Shown here piece by piece: positions 8,094 to 17,756 of a stretch of DNA of 60,077 bases. This stretch comes from Gemmatimonadota bacterium (GTDB lineage Bacteria; Latescibacterota; UBA2968; UBA8231), in NCBI GenBank assembly GCA_018660835.1, contig JABJJN010000085.1, forward strand, positions 1 through 60,077, given 5' to 3'. A program made the position numbers and the translations under genes. Position 1 is the stretch's first letter; the number at the start of each line of letters is the position of its first letter. Below the pieces are notes generated by a model. That model worked only from the letters and a program-made list of their open reading frames with translations. It ran no database searches and was not told the DNA's origin.

Positions 8094-9836
8094 TCAGGGC
8101 TGGCGCGGCAACAGGTCTGAGATATCGACGACCCATACGTCTATATCACCCACGGGTCTGTAGTAGGCGACGCGTTTGCCGTCGTTGCTGAAGGTGGCCA
8201 TGACGAGGGGATGGTCAGCGATCGCACGTTCATCACCGGTTGCCAAGTCGTGCAGGAAGCTGCGCTGGTCCGCCGTGTTACCCCAGCCACCGTAGATCAC
8301 TTGCTCGCCACTGTCCGAGATGATGGCTCTGGGGCCTGTCCGGTTGAGTGCGAAGATCTCTCTGGACGCACCACCTTCGATTTCAACGGCTCTTAGGGTC
8401 TGCCTCTCGTCATCAAGCCCGCGATAGGTAGCCACGAAGAGTTCCGTACCATCCTCTGACCAACCGGCCAGCAGATGAGTCCCCTCACCCAGTGACAGCA
8501 CACGCGGTAGTCCACCTGAACTGGGGACGATCCGCACGCCGTCATCTTCATCAAATGTGATATAGGCGATCCACGCGCCATCCGGAGAAATGTGTGGCAG
8601 GAAACCCTTTGTCAAAGTGACCTGTTGGGGATCTCCTCCCGAGACGGGCATGGTCCACACACAGAACGCTGAGTCGTCGACTTCGCCTTCCAAACCCCTT
8701 GGGGCGGCGACAAAGGCGAATGTTTCGCCATCGGCGGACCAGTTGATGTCTGCCCACGATTCGTCCGTCCCGCCACCCAATATTTCAACGTCTCCCCCCG
8801 TGCTGGGGACCGAGCCAATCTCGTGTAGGGAGAACTGAAAAGCGATGTGGTCCCCGTCGGGTGACCAACTAAGGGGATAGCTTTGGAGGCCATCAGTCTG
8901 GCTCAATTCGACGATATCACCTGTTTCCAGATCAAGGGTCTCTAGTCGACTACGATTCAGCGATCCCGTGATCACCAGTCGCGTTCCATCTGGAGACCAG
9001 CGTGGGACCCATCCCTCCAAGGATTCGCGCATGACGGAAATCGGTGCGCCGCCATCTGTGGGGATCAGGAAGATCTGCTTATCGCGCTGGGTAGCAATCC
9101 AGCGCCCATCGGGGGACCACGACGACCAGAAGAAGCCATTCGTTTGTGGCAGGTGTTGTGGTTGCCCTTCCATCACCGGCATAGTCCAGATCTGCATCGT
9201 GTCACCTCGATCGGAGGTAAAAGCGATCGTCTGTCCGTCGGGCGAGAAAGTTGGATACCGATTGCCGCTCTGATTAGTGGTCAGCGTGCGGACCTCGGAG
9301 CCATCAATGGATTGCAGAAAGAGTCCTATGCCGCTGTCTTGTCCAGCCGCGTAGACGAGCTGTTTTCCGTCAGGTGAGATATCGAAGCCACCTGAAGCCA
9401 CCGAACTCAGGTGCAGATTACCGGTCAAGGCTTCGGGGTCACCGCCGTGGACCGGAACCGACCAGATCCTGGCAACGCCGCCGCGATCGGAAACGAAAGC
9501 GATGCGCTCACCATCAGGAAACCAGTTGGGATAGTAGTCACCAGACCAGCCCCCCGTGGAGGCTCGAGTGACCTGTCGGCGTTCGGAACCATCGGGACGG
9601 GCGACCCAGACGCAGCGCTCTTTCGTCTCAGTCGAGACGTAAGCGATCCACTCGCCGTCTGGTGAGAAGGACGGATCATGATACAACGGGTCGCCGCTGA
9701 TGATGCGTTCGAAGCGAAGACCATCGGCTTCGACGACGAGATTTGTGTCAGCCTGCGCATGGGCGCCGACGGCAGTCAGCACGGCACACCAGATGGCTGG
9801 CAGGAGAGTGGGCAGACCGAGGCGAATACTCTTCAT
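8094..9836 (-). CDS. Periplasmic TolB-like PD40 beta-propeller protein
   Basis: The 580-residue product begins with a signal peptide (MKSIRLGLPTLLPAIW to AHA, cleavage near 27). About eleven PD40 blade motifs follow in which S-P-D-G, or a close variant, starts each strand (FSPDGEWIAYVS, WFPDGERIAFVS, ISPDGKQLVYAA, FSPDGQTIAFTS, WSPDGRWIAT, down to FSNDGKRVAYYR). No catalytic domain such as a peptidase is attached. PD40/TolB propellers act as binding platforms. Its stop is two bases before the start of the histidine kinase, and its start is 22 bp after the sigma54 activator gene, placing it inside the signalling operon. A co-sensor role for the kinase is an inference, strengthened by the second propeller-kinase pair at 30637-32430 and 24518-30640. 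Confidence 0.88.
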   Translation of the reverse strand: MKSIRLGLPTLLPAIWCAVLTAVGAHAQADTNLVVEADGLRFERIISGDPLYHDPSFSPDGEWIAYVSTETKERCVWVARPDGSERRQVTRASTGGWSGDYYPNWFPDGERIAFVSDRGGVARIWSVPVHGGDPEALTGNLHLSSVASGGFDISPDGKQLVYAAGQDSGIGLFLQSIDGSEVRTLTTNQSGNRYPTFSPDGQTIAFTSDRGDTMQIWTMPVMEGQPQHLPQTNGFFWSSWSPDGRWIATQRDKQIFLIPTDGGAPISVMRESLEGWVPRWSPDGTRLVITGSLNRSRLETLDLETGDIVELSQTDGLQSYPLSWSPDGDHIAFQFSLHEIGSVPSTGGDVEILGGGTDESWADINWSADGETFAFVAAPRGLEGEVDDSAFCVWTMPVSGGDPQQVTLTKGFLPHISPDGAWIAYITFDEDDGVRIVPSSGGLPRVLSLGEGTHLLAGWSEDGTELFVATYRGLDDERQTLRAVEIEGGASREIFALNRTGPRAIISDSGEQVIYGGWGNTADQRSFLHDLATGDERAIADHPLVMATFSNDGKRVAYYRPVGDIDVWVVDISDLLPRQP

Positions 9837-9858
9837 GAGTCGGTTTCCCGCTGTCGCC

Positions 9859-11236
<1,378 letters not shown>

Positions 11237-11244
<8 letters not shown>

Positions 11245-11599
11245 GTAGCTTCTCCACCTTCTGCCAGAGCTCCTCTTCATCGATGGGCTTGGTCAGGTAG
11301 TCGTTGCAGCCGGCCTCCAGGGCCTTCTCTTCGTCACCCGCCATGGCGTGGGCTGTGACGGCGATGATCGGTATGTCTGCGATGCTGGTGTCGGCACGGA
11401 CGGCACGCGTCACCTCGTAGCCATCCATCTCAGGCAAGGAGATGTCGAGCAACACAAGATCGGGCTTCTCTGAACCGATTTTCTCGAGTCCTTCCTTGCC
11501 GTCGCTCGCCTCAGCCAACTCGTAGTCGTCTTCGAGGAGCTGCACGAGGAGATCGCGATTCATCTCCACGTCCTCGACGATGAGGATCTTCTTTTTCAT
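11237..11599 (-). CDS. Single-domain CheY-like response regulator
   Basis: The 120 residues form a complete receiver: D10 in the acidic pocket, phosphoacceptor D52 in LVLLDISLPEMDG, T83 in IIAVTAHAM and K104 in DYLTKPID. There is no output domain. Such stand-alone receivers act as phospho-shuttles or bind targets directly. Here it lies between a membrane kinase without a receiver (ATGA overlap at 11596-11599) and the sigma54 activator (8-bp overlap), so a relay from kinase through this receiver is plausible. No Hpt protein is encoded nearby, which argues that the kinase may phosphorylate both receivers directly. Confidence 0.92.
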
Positions 11600-12831
11600 G
11601 CTGCTTCTCCCTGTGGTTGTAGATCTCTTACACGAATGGTAAACATTGTGCCCTCACCCTCCACACTGTCGACGCTGACGCGTCCACCAATCAGTTCGAC
11701 AGAACGTTTGACGATGGCCAGTCCGAGGCCCGTACCCTCCTGGGCGGAGGATCCTTTGCGCGCGACTTGACGGAATTCGTCGAAGATGTGAGGGAGTTCA
11801 TCCGCTGCGATGCCGACCCCAGTATCTGCGACACTCAGTACCGTTTCGCCCTCATCGCGTCGCAAGGTCGCTGTGACGCTGCCGGACTGCGTGAATTTTA
11901 CCGCATTGCCCAGCAGATTCATCAGGCCACGACGCAAGCGATCCGGATCGCTCATCAACGTGCCTTCGTAGTCGACGTCCGTCTTGATCTCTACGCCATC
12001 TTGCAGCAGTGGCTGTATGGCGGCAGTGCACTCACGCACGAGCACATCGGGATCGACCTTCTGCGGTTGAATCTCGATGCGGCCGGACTCGATCTTCGAC
12101 AGATCGAGGATGTCGTTGATGAGTTCCAGCAGATTGTTGGCACTGGTCTGGATGTTTTCAAGGTTGGAATACTGGCGCGCATCGAGTACGTCGCCTGACT
12201 TGCGCAGCAGCAGGCGCGTGTAGCCGATGATGGCATTCATCGGCGTGCGCAGGTCGTGGGACATGCGCGCAAGGAATTCGGATTTGAGGCGGGTTGTCTC
12301 GCGGACCTGCTCGTTGGCGGTAGCCAGGTCGGCATTGGTCTGCTCGAGTTGCATCGTGCGTTCACTGAGACGCTTCTCCAGGAGATGGACGCGATTGCCG
12401 ATGAGAAACACCGCCCAGCCCAGGATGTAAAACAGGGCGTCGCCCTCGACATAGCCGCCGACGTGAATGCCCATGGCCGTGAAGGCCAGCGCCACCGTCA
12501 CGGCGCCGATACTCGAATACCCCATCCAGTTACTCGGTTTCACCCATCCGGCCTTCAGCAATAACCCGGTAATGATGAAGAAGCCACCGGCGGCGAGCAG
12601 CAGATACGTCATCGGATGTACGGGTGAGCCCTGCTCTACAGGGACGGGGTCCTGAAGCCAGATGACGACAGTGGTATACAATGGAGCTGCGATGATGACC
12701 AGTGGCAAGAAGATGAGGGTCTGCCGCAGCGTGCGTCTTCGTCCCGCCCGGTCGGCCTCACTCCGGTGGTTCCAGATGACACAAGCGATGGTGCAGACGA
12801 CAGCCAAAGACACGAAGAGGATGTAGTTCAT
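11596..12831 (-). CDS. Membrane histidine kinase with multi-pass N-terminal region
   Basis: The 411-residue kinase has five predicted membrane helices in the first 150 residues (about 3-20, 38-58, 74-92, 102-120, 131-148), with little periplasmic sequence. A coiled coil follows, then HisKA with H192 in FLARMSHDLRTPMNAIIGYT and HATPase_c (LMNLLGNAVKF, DTGVGIA, GTGLGLAIVKRS). The small loops suggest sensing within or at the membrane rather than of a periplasmic ligand. It is the first gene of the eight-gene operon. Its kinase core closely resembles that at 6277-8091. The upstream 164 bp to the ankyrin gene holds two hairpins but no obvious promoter, so the operon may be read partly from the sigma54 promoter at 13503-13518 (inference). 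Confidence 0.92.
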   Translation of the reverse strand: MNYILFVSLAVVCTIACVIWNHRSEADRAGRRRTLRQTLIFLPLVIIAAPLYTTVVIWLQDPVPVEQGSPVHPMTYLLLAAGGFFIITGLLLKAGWVKPSNWMGYSSIGAVTVALAFTAMGIHVGGYVEGDALFYILGWAVFLIGNRVHLLEKRLSERTMQLEQTNADLATANEQVRETTRLKSEFLARMSHDLRTPMNAIIGYTRLLLRKSGDVLDARQYSNLENIQTSANNLLELINDILDLSKIESGRIEIQPQKVDPDVLVRECTAAIQPLLQDGVEIKTDVDYEGTLMSDPDRLRRGLMNLLGNAVKFTQSGSVTATLRRDEGETVLSVADTGVGIAADELPHIFDEFRQVARKGSSAQEGTGLGLAIVKRSVELIGGRVSVDSVEGEGTMFTIRVRDLQPQGEAA

Positions 12832-12906
12832 GGAAGACGGTCGACTTTCTGCAAGCGAGGAACTTCGTTTGGCTCGGTGACTCTACCACGATAAGGAAGA
12901 GCGTAA

Positions 12907-12938
12907 GGCTCCAGCCGTGCATGGGAGCGGCTGGAGCC
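12907..12938 (-). terminator. Hairpin between the ankyrin gene and the kinase operon (weak or attenuating terminator)
   Basis: Arms GGCTCCAGCCG (12907-12917) and CGGCTGGAGCC (12928-12938) form a perfect 11-bp stem with a 10-nt loop. A second 7-bp hairpin with tetraloop TTGT lies at 12945-12962. Neither strand has a proper T-tract after the stem (minus strand reads TTACGCTCTT), so it may only slow or partly stop transcription leaving the ankyrin gene. Confidence 0.45.
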
Positions 12939-12995
12939 TCTACAGAGCCTGTTGTCAGGCTCCGTGAGCGGAGAGACATTCCGCTCGATTGTCAT

Positions 12996-13466
12996 TTAGA
13001 ATGCCAGGACCGGTGTGGCCAATGCGACTTCGACGGGCACGTCATTCAGCAGGGCCGTGATGTCACGGTGACCGTGCCCCATGGCCAACTCGCGGGCGTT
13101 CGTGCCGTAGTCGTTGGCGACGTCGACGAGGGCTTCTGCGTCAAGCAACTGACGGGCGACGTCGGTGTGACCGTTCTGCACGGCGACGATCAAGGCGGTG
13201 TTGCCAATGCGGCCTGTCGCGTTGACGTCGGCGCCGGCGTGCACGAGTATGGCCACCACATCATCGTAGCCGTAGGCGGAGGCGATCATCAGCGCTGTGT
13301 TGCCGTAGTCATCCGTGACGTCGACATCGCTGCGCAGCATCGCCTGGTGGCGGACGGCAGCTGTGTCTCGCTCAGTGATAGCCTGCATAAGGCCATTATT
13401 CTGGGCGGCGACGTTTGTGGTCAGGGCGGCGAGGGCGGTGATGGTGAAGATCGTATTGCGTGTCAT
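12996..13466 (-). CDS. Small secreted ankyrin-repeat protein
   Basis: The 156-residue protein has a clear signal peptide (MTRNTIFTITALAALTTNVAA, cleavage after about 21) and then three ankyrin repeats (DYGNTALMIASAYGYDDVV, RIGNTALIVAVQNGHTDVA, and a degenerate third). Ankyrin repeats bind proteins, so a periplasmic or extracellular protein-binding role is likely. The start has a strong AAAGGAGG. A near-perfect sigma54 promoter (TGGCAC-N5-TTGCG) lies at 13503-13518, about 37 bp before the ATG. It is a paralogue of the ankyrin gene at 34674-35225, which has the same arrangement. In the window it directly precedes the operon that encodes a sigma54 activator. Confidence 0.9.
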   Translation of the reverse strand: MTRNTIFTITALAALTTNVAAQNNGLMQAITERDTAAVRHQAMLRSDVDVTDDYGNTALMIASAYGYDDVVAILVHAGADVNATGRIGNTALIVAVQNGHTDVARQLLDAEALVDVANDYGTNARELAMGHGHRDITALLNDVPVEVALATPVLAF

Positions 13467-13502
13467 ATTGAGCCTCCTTTTATCAAGCTCTGCCCTTGTT
13501 AA

Positions 13503-13518
13503 CGCAATGGGCGTGCCA
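13503..13518 (-). promoter_or_regulatory. Sigma54 (-24/-12) promoter upstream of ankyrin gene 12996-13466
   Basis: On the minus strand the sequence reads TGGCAC-GCCCA-TTGCG, matching TGGCAC-N5-TTGCW with the invariant GG and GC at the right spacing. Transcription would start about 27 bases before the ATG at 13466. Confidence 0.85.
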
Positions 13519-13619
13519 CACTTGTGAAAAGAGTCTCTCCGCGATTATAAGTTGTTTTTTAATAATGATTTAGGATCCACTGCGGCATCTTTCTGCGCGT
13601 TGCGTCCAGAGCGACGGGA

Positions 13620-13638
13620 GTGACAATAACATTGTCAC
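13620..13638. promoter_or_regulatory. Perfect inverted repeat, candidate operator before the heparinase-like gene
   Basis: GTGACAAT-AAC-ATTGTCAC is an 8-3-8 perfect palindrome in an AT-rich stretch of the 290-bp intergenic region, about 120 bp before the ATG at 13757. The size and symmetry suit a dimeric repressor. It lacks a T-tract and sits too far upstream to be a terminator for the opposite gene. The binding protein is unknown. Confidence 0.45.
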
Positions 13639-13756
13639 GATAATCCTCGATCTGTGTATAAGTGTCTGATTAAAATAAACTTAACGAAGTGTCCAATATT
13701 TTGCACGACGACCGTCAACGAATTGTACAGTTGATCCTCCAAATGGAATCCACAAG

Positions 13757-16213
13757 ATGAAATCTCAACGCCATCCTCATCCGCATCTGGACCCAAGACG
13801 ACCTCGAGCAGACACATCTCCTTCGGTGAATCCACCTCTGTTTGTCTGGAAACCCGTCATTCAATCCACGCCGACAGATTTGCAGGTGTCGAGGGATCCC
13901 GAATTCCGAGATCTGGTGATCGATCTGACGCAGTTGACCGAATCGCTGCATCTGCCCGAGACGGCGCTGGCTCCAGGGCGGTACTGGTGGCGCTGGTTGT
14001 CCAATGGGGAGGTCTCAGAGGTCTTGTCATTCCAAGTCACCGATGATGCTGTGCCATTCGAGGTGCCACCGGCCAAAGAATGGCTCGAACGACTTGGTAC
14101 CGAACATCCACGACTTCACTGTCGACCAGAATGGATCGAGACGATCCGTGATCGCGCCTGTAGCGAGCAACCGGAGGCAACACTCGAGCTGCTGGCGATG
14201 GCGGACGAGATTCTCACGGAGAAACATCACTATCCAGAGCCCCCGTATCTGCCGGATCGTAACAAGGACTTCGAGGCGAATCGGCGGATCTGGTTTCCCA
14301 CCATGTGGGGTACGCGACGATTTGTGAAAGGTGCCGAGACCATGGCCCTCGCCTATCAACTCTCGGGAGACAGAGCATATGGTCGTGCTGCATGCGAGCG
14401 CATGGCATCTGTCTCGAAGTGGGATCCGGATGGGCCGACCTATCTGGGGCACAATGATGAGGCGCACATGTCCGTCATCTGGCATGGGCCCCATGCTGTG
14501 GACTGGTGCTGGGACTGCTTCACCGACGAGGAGCGCGCCAGTGTGATTGCGCAGTATCGGCGTCGTGGGCAGATCACGTACGAACACATGCACGATCTGG
14601 CACCCTATGGGATTGAGCGATTCGATTCACACGCAGGACGCGAAATCGTCTTTCTCGCGCTGACGGCGTTCTGTTTTCACGAGCACATTCCCGAAGCTTC
14701 GAAATGGCTCGAGTGGCTGCGTCCCGTACTCAATGGTATCTGGCCTGTCTGGTCGGGAGACGATGGCGGCTGGGCCCAGGGTCCGTCGTATGGTCTGGCC
14801 TATGTCAGTATCCAGACGATGTATGCATCGGCGATCAAGCGCGGTGCCGGTGTCGATGTGTATCGTCGCCCGTTCTGGCAGAATCATGCGCGTTGGCGGC
14901 GCTGGTTTGTGCCGCCATACACCGACTTTCAGGGCTTCGGCGACCAGGGGCTGCGCTGGCGCTGCAGTGTGATGAACAATGCCGATCTGTTGGAGCTGAT
15001 CGGCTTGGAAACGGGAACAGACGAGTTCGAGGGGTATGCTCAGGCACTAAGGGCACAGACCAAGTTCGCCGAAGAGCCCCACCAGCGCTCGATGCTCTGG
15101 GGAAATGGCTATCTGGTGAACAGCCAGTTGCTGCTGGCTCGTCTGACGCAAGGGCTCGAATCGGTGTCACCAACCAAAGCGACGGCCGATCTCACAGCAC
15201 CCCGGTTCGCAGCTGACTTTGCTCCGGAAAAATCAATCTACCGTCAGTTCCCTTTTGTCGGATGGTCGGCGATTCGTACGCGTCTCGAGGCTGAGGCCAC
15301 GGGTGAGGCGGATGTGGCCTTTCTCTTTCGTTCATCACCACTGGGTTCGATCAGCCACTCCCACGCTAACAACAATGACTTCATTCTACATGTGGGGGGC
15401 ACGACGATGGCCATGCCGAGTGGCTACTACAATGGTTATGGTGGCGCTCATCACGCCAACTGGGTGTGGCACACGAAGTCGCACAACTGTGTGACCCTCT
15501 CAGACGCAGGGCAGATCATGCGTTCCTCCGAGTCGACGGGGCGCATTGCCAGCGCCTACGAGGATGACCGTGTCATCTACTTCGTCGGCGTCGCAGATGC
15601 CAGCTACGCAGACCGGGCCGAGCGTTGTCGGCGCCACATACTGTTTCTGAAATCTTCGAAGGCGGTCGTGCTGATCGACGAATTCGTCGGTCTGCCGCAC
15701 ATCCTGTCGGCATTGCAGTGGAATTTGCACACGCCCTCACCCGTGAGCATTGACGAGAAGGGCCGAAGCTTCCACTGGCGCCAGGGGAGTAGTAAGGTCA
15801 CAGGGGCGTTTCTCTATCACGACAATGCCATGTTCTCGGTGTCACGAGGCTGGGATCCGCCACCCGCCGTGATCTTGCACGAGAAGCCTTATCCGATGCA
15901 ACACAACCTGCGCTTCACCTGCAACATGGTGCAGGAAGAATTTCTGGCCATGCGTAGCTCGCTCTCAACGGCACCAGGTATCCGCCGCAATCTTGCCGTC
16001 GTTCTGGCGCCATCATGTGCTGGGGTAGAACAGGCCAAGTTGGTGACGAATCGCCACGGCGAATCTGAAGAGGCGCGCATCGATGGTGATCGTGTCATCG
16101 TTGACAGCCATCGTGGCCTGGAGGTCGATGGAGAGGTGGTCAACGCGTTGGCTGTGGCTGAGGTCAGTGGCCTGCGCTATCAGGTCGATGACAAAGGGAT
16201 CCGCATCGTCTGA
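13757..16213 (+). CDS. Heparinase II/III-like (DUF4962-type) polysaccharide lyase family protein
   Basis: The 818-residue protein has a short N-terminal beta-rich segment (to about 110) and an alpha/alpha toroid region (about 115-480; EAHMSVIWHGPHAVDWCWDC and DSHAGREIVFLALTAF show aromatic and His-rich helices). A C-terminal heparinase II/III-type beta-sandwich (about 530-680) contains SISHSHANNNDFILHVGG followed by WHTKSHNCVTL, where the His residues and HANNNDF are hallmarks of the family. Family members cleave uronic-acid polysaccharides such as heparin or alginate by beta-elimination. No signal peptide is visible at this start, which is unusual for a lyase. Either the true N-terminus differs or the protein is cytoplasmic. 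It is convergent with the deacetylase gene at 16242. The exact substrate cannot be read from sequence. Confidence 0.8.
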   Translation: MKSQRHPHPHLDPRRPRADTSPSVNPPLFVWKPVIQSTPTDLQVSRDPEFRDLVIDLTQLTESLHLPETALAPGRYWWRWLSNGEVSEVLSFQVTDDAVPFEVPPAKEWLERLGTEHPRLHCRPEWIETIRDRACSEQPEATLELLAMADEILTEKHHYPEPPYLPDRNKDFEANRRIWFPTMWGTRRFVKGAETMALAYQLSGDRAYGRAACERMASVSKWDPDGPTYLGHNDEAHMSVIWHGPHAVDWCWDCFTDEERASVIAQYRRRGQITYEHMHDLAPYGIERFDSHAGREIVFLALTAFCFHEHIPEASKWLEWLRPVLNGIWPVWSGDDGGWAQGPSYGLAYVSIQTMYASAIKRGAGVDVYRRPFWQNHARWRRWFVPPYTDFQGFGDQGLRWRCSVMNNADLLELIGLETGTDEFEGYAQALRAQTKFAEEPHQRSMLWGNGYLVNSQLLLARLTQGLESVSPTKATADLTAPRFAADFAPEKSIYRQFPFVGWSAIRTRLEAEATGEADVAFLFRSSPLGSISHSHANNNDFILHVGGTTMAMPSGYYNGYGGAHHANWVWHTKSHNCVTLSDAGQIMRSSESTGRIASAYEDDRVIYFVGVADASYADRAERCRRHILFLKSSKAVVLIDEFVGLPHILSALQWNLHTPSPVSIDEKGRSFHWRQGSSKVTGAFLYHDNAMFSVSRGWDPPPAVILHEKPYPMQHNLRFTCNMVQEEFLAMRSSLSTAPGIRRNLAVVLAPSCAGVEQAKLVTNRHGESEEARIDGDRVIVDSHRGLEVDGEVVNALAVAEVSGLRYQVDDKGIRIV

Positions 16214-16241
16214 GGTTCGCGCCCTGGCGGCGTTGACTGTC

Positions 16242-17030
16242 CTAGTCGAGGGCGCCTTCCAGATATGCGCGGAAGGCGCTGGCCTCATGGATGAGGGGCG
16301 CCTGGAACTCCATGGAGGGCAGGCGATACGGCGGCGTGTTGGCGGTGATGTAACGCGCCGCCATGGGGGGGCCGCCATCCGCTTCATCCTCGCCCTCTAC
16401 GCCGACCAACTCTGCATAGCGAATCTTGTCCCCATCCGCTTGGTACTCCGAGCCGACGATCCACAGTCGACCGAAGCGATATCGTTCCATCACCTTCTTC
16501 TCGGCGACGGAGCTCCAACTGGTGCCGGTGAAGGCGAAGTCGCGTGGCTTGATGCCAAGTTCCTTCTCGATTTCCTGATCACACGTCTCCAACTCCCACT
16601 GCAACTTCTCTCCCTGCGGATCCTCGGCCACCAGTGCAGACAGATTCGGATGAGTCACCGTGTGGGCGCCGATGTGCCATCCCGATTCCACGAGTTCACT
16701 GATCTGCGCCCACGTCAGCGTATCCGGTGAGACGTTCTCAGGCGCCATGGGACCAGAGTTGACGAAGAGATTGCCCGCAAAGCCCGCTTCGCCAAGGACC
16801 TCACGCACTTCGAGCATCGTCGTGACGGGGTGGTCGAAGTCGAACATGATGGGGTGTTCGGGCAGGTCCCCCGAGCCATCACGCCAGGCGGCGAGTCCAT
16901 CGTAATCAATGGAAGTGAAGCCGAGTTCAGCGGCAATACCGACGAGGGTGGTCAGGTGAAGTCGGGGTAGGGGAAACTCGCCCTGGTCGGAGGTGCCGTG
17001 GCACATGGTGATGGGGATGCGTGTCGCCAT
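16242..17030 (-). CDS. Polysaccharide deacetylase family protein
   Basis: The 262-residue product carries NodB-homology features. An acidic motif IMFDFDHP (61-68) stands in place of T-F-D-D-G. The zinc-binding H-T-V-T-H-P follows (H123, H127), within GWHIGAHTVTHPNLS. A late aromatic/hydrophobic part completes it. Proteins of this family remove N- or O-acyl groups from sugars, and some act on non-sugar amides. There is no signal peptide, suggesting a cytoplasmic enzyme. It converges on the heparinase-like gene with a 28-bp gap, which makes a shared carbohydrate role possible but unproven. An ATG start at 17030 follows a weak Shine-Dalgarno. Confidence 0.85.
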   Translation of the reverse strand: MATRIPITMCHGTSDQGEFPLPRLHLTTLVGIAAELGFTSIDYDGLAAWRDGSGDLPEHPIMFDFDHPVTTMLEVREVLGEAGFAGNLFVNSGPMAPENVSPDTLTWAQISELVESGWHIGAHTVTHPNLSALVAEDPQGEKLQWELETCDQEIEKELGIKPRDFAFTGTSWSSVAEKKVMERYRFGRLWIVGSEYQADGDKIRYAELVGVEGEDEADGGPPMAARYITANTPPYRLPSMEFQAPLIHEASAFRAYLEGALD

Positions 17031-17198
17031 GAGTCGTCTCGTATCGGAAGGGTGACGTTCGTGTTACCTGGACGCTACGCCAACGGGGGCCGTGTTCGCA
17101 AGTCCACAGGAGTGCGAGCCGGTGGCACGCTATTTTCTTATCGAGGGTGTGAACTCTTCTCACTATATTGCCGGGAGACCCGAGCCCTGGAAGCAACG

Positions 17199-17756
17199 AT
17201 GGCACTGCCTACCGTTCGCAAACGTCTTTGGACACGACAAGACTTCGATCGTCTTATCGAAGCCGGAGCGTTTGACGAAGACGATCGTCTCGAACTACTC
17301 GACGGCGAGCTTTGGGAGTTGAGTCCTCCCGGATCACGTCACGTGACTTGTGCGCGTCTGGTCGAACGGGCCCTTCAGGCAGCCTTCGGCGCAGACTACG
17401 ATGCGCGGCGTGAATGTCCTTTCGCTCTCGAAAAAATGTCCCAGCCCCAACCGGACATCACGGTCGTGGTCGGCGGAATCCGGGACTATACGGACGCTCA
17501 TCCACACGAGTCGCTCCTCATGGTCGAGGTGTCCGATACGACACTCTCATTCGATCGAGGCCTCAAGCTCGCAGCATATGCTCGCAACAGCATTCCTGAG
17601 TATTGGATTCTCGACCTGAAGAATGAGCGACTGGAGGTCTACCGGGAACCGAACGGCGAGCGCTTCGACTCCAAGGTGACGCTGACCCGTGACAACTCGA
17701 TCACGCCGCTGAACGCGCCCGACGCAACCATCCCCGTCGCCGATCTGCTGCCCTAA
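17199..17756 (+). CDS. Uma2-family (DUF820) predicted nuclease, copy 1
   Basis: The ATG at 17199 gives 185 residues and begins close to the conserved core. Upstream in-frame sequence is not conserved-looking. Uma2 features visible are DRLELLDGELWELSPPGSRH, QPDITVVVGG, LLMVEVSDTTLSFDRGLKLAAYA and IPEYWILDLKNERLEVYREP. The Asp of PDI, the Glu of VEV and the following Lys match the PD-(D/E)XK nuclease active-site pattern assigned to this family. The biological role of Uma2 proteins is poorly known. The stop codon abuts the stop of the convergent VOC gene with no gap. Two further Uma2 genes lie at 23349 and 23961. Confidence 0.85.
   Translation: MALPTVRKRLWTRQDFDRLIEAGAFDEDDRLELLDGELWELSPPGSRHVTCARLVERALQAAFGADYDARRECPFALEKMSQPQPDITVVVGGIRDYTDAHPHESLLMVEVSDTTLSFDRGLKLAAYARNSIPEYWILDLKNERLEVYREPNGERFDSKVTLTRDNSITPLNAPDATIPVADLLP

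Noticed and set aside
17125..17140. TGGCAC upstream of the first Uma2 gene as a sigma54 promoter
   Set aside because: The -24 half is present, but the -12 position reads TTTCT without the required GC.
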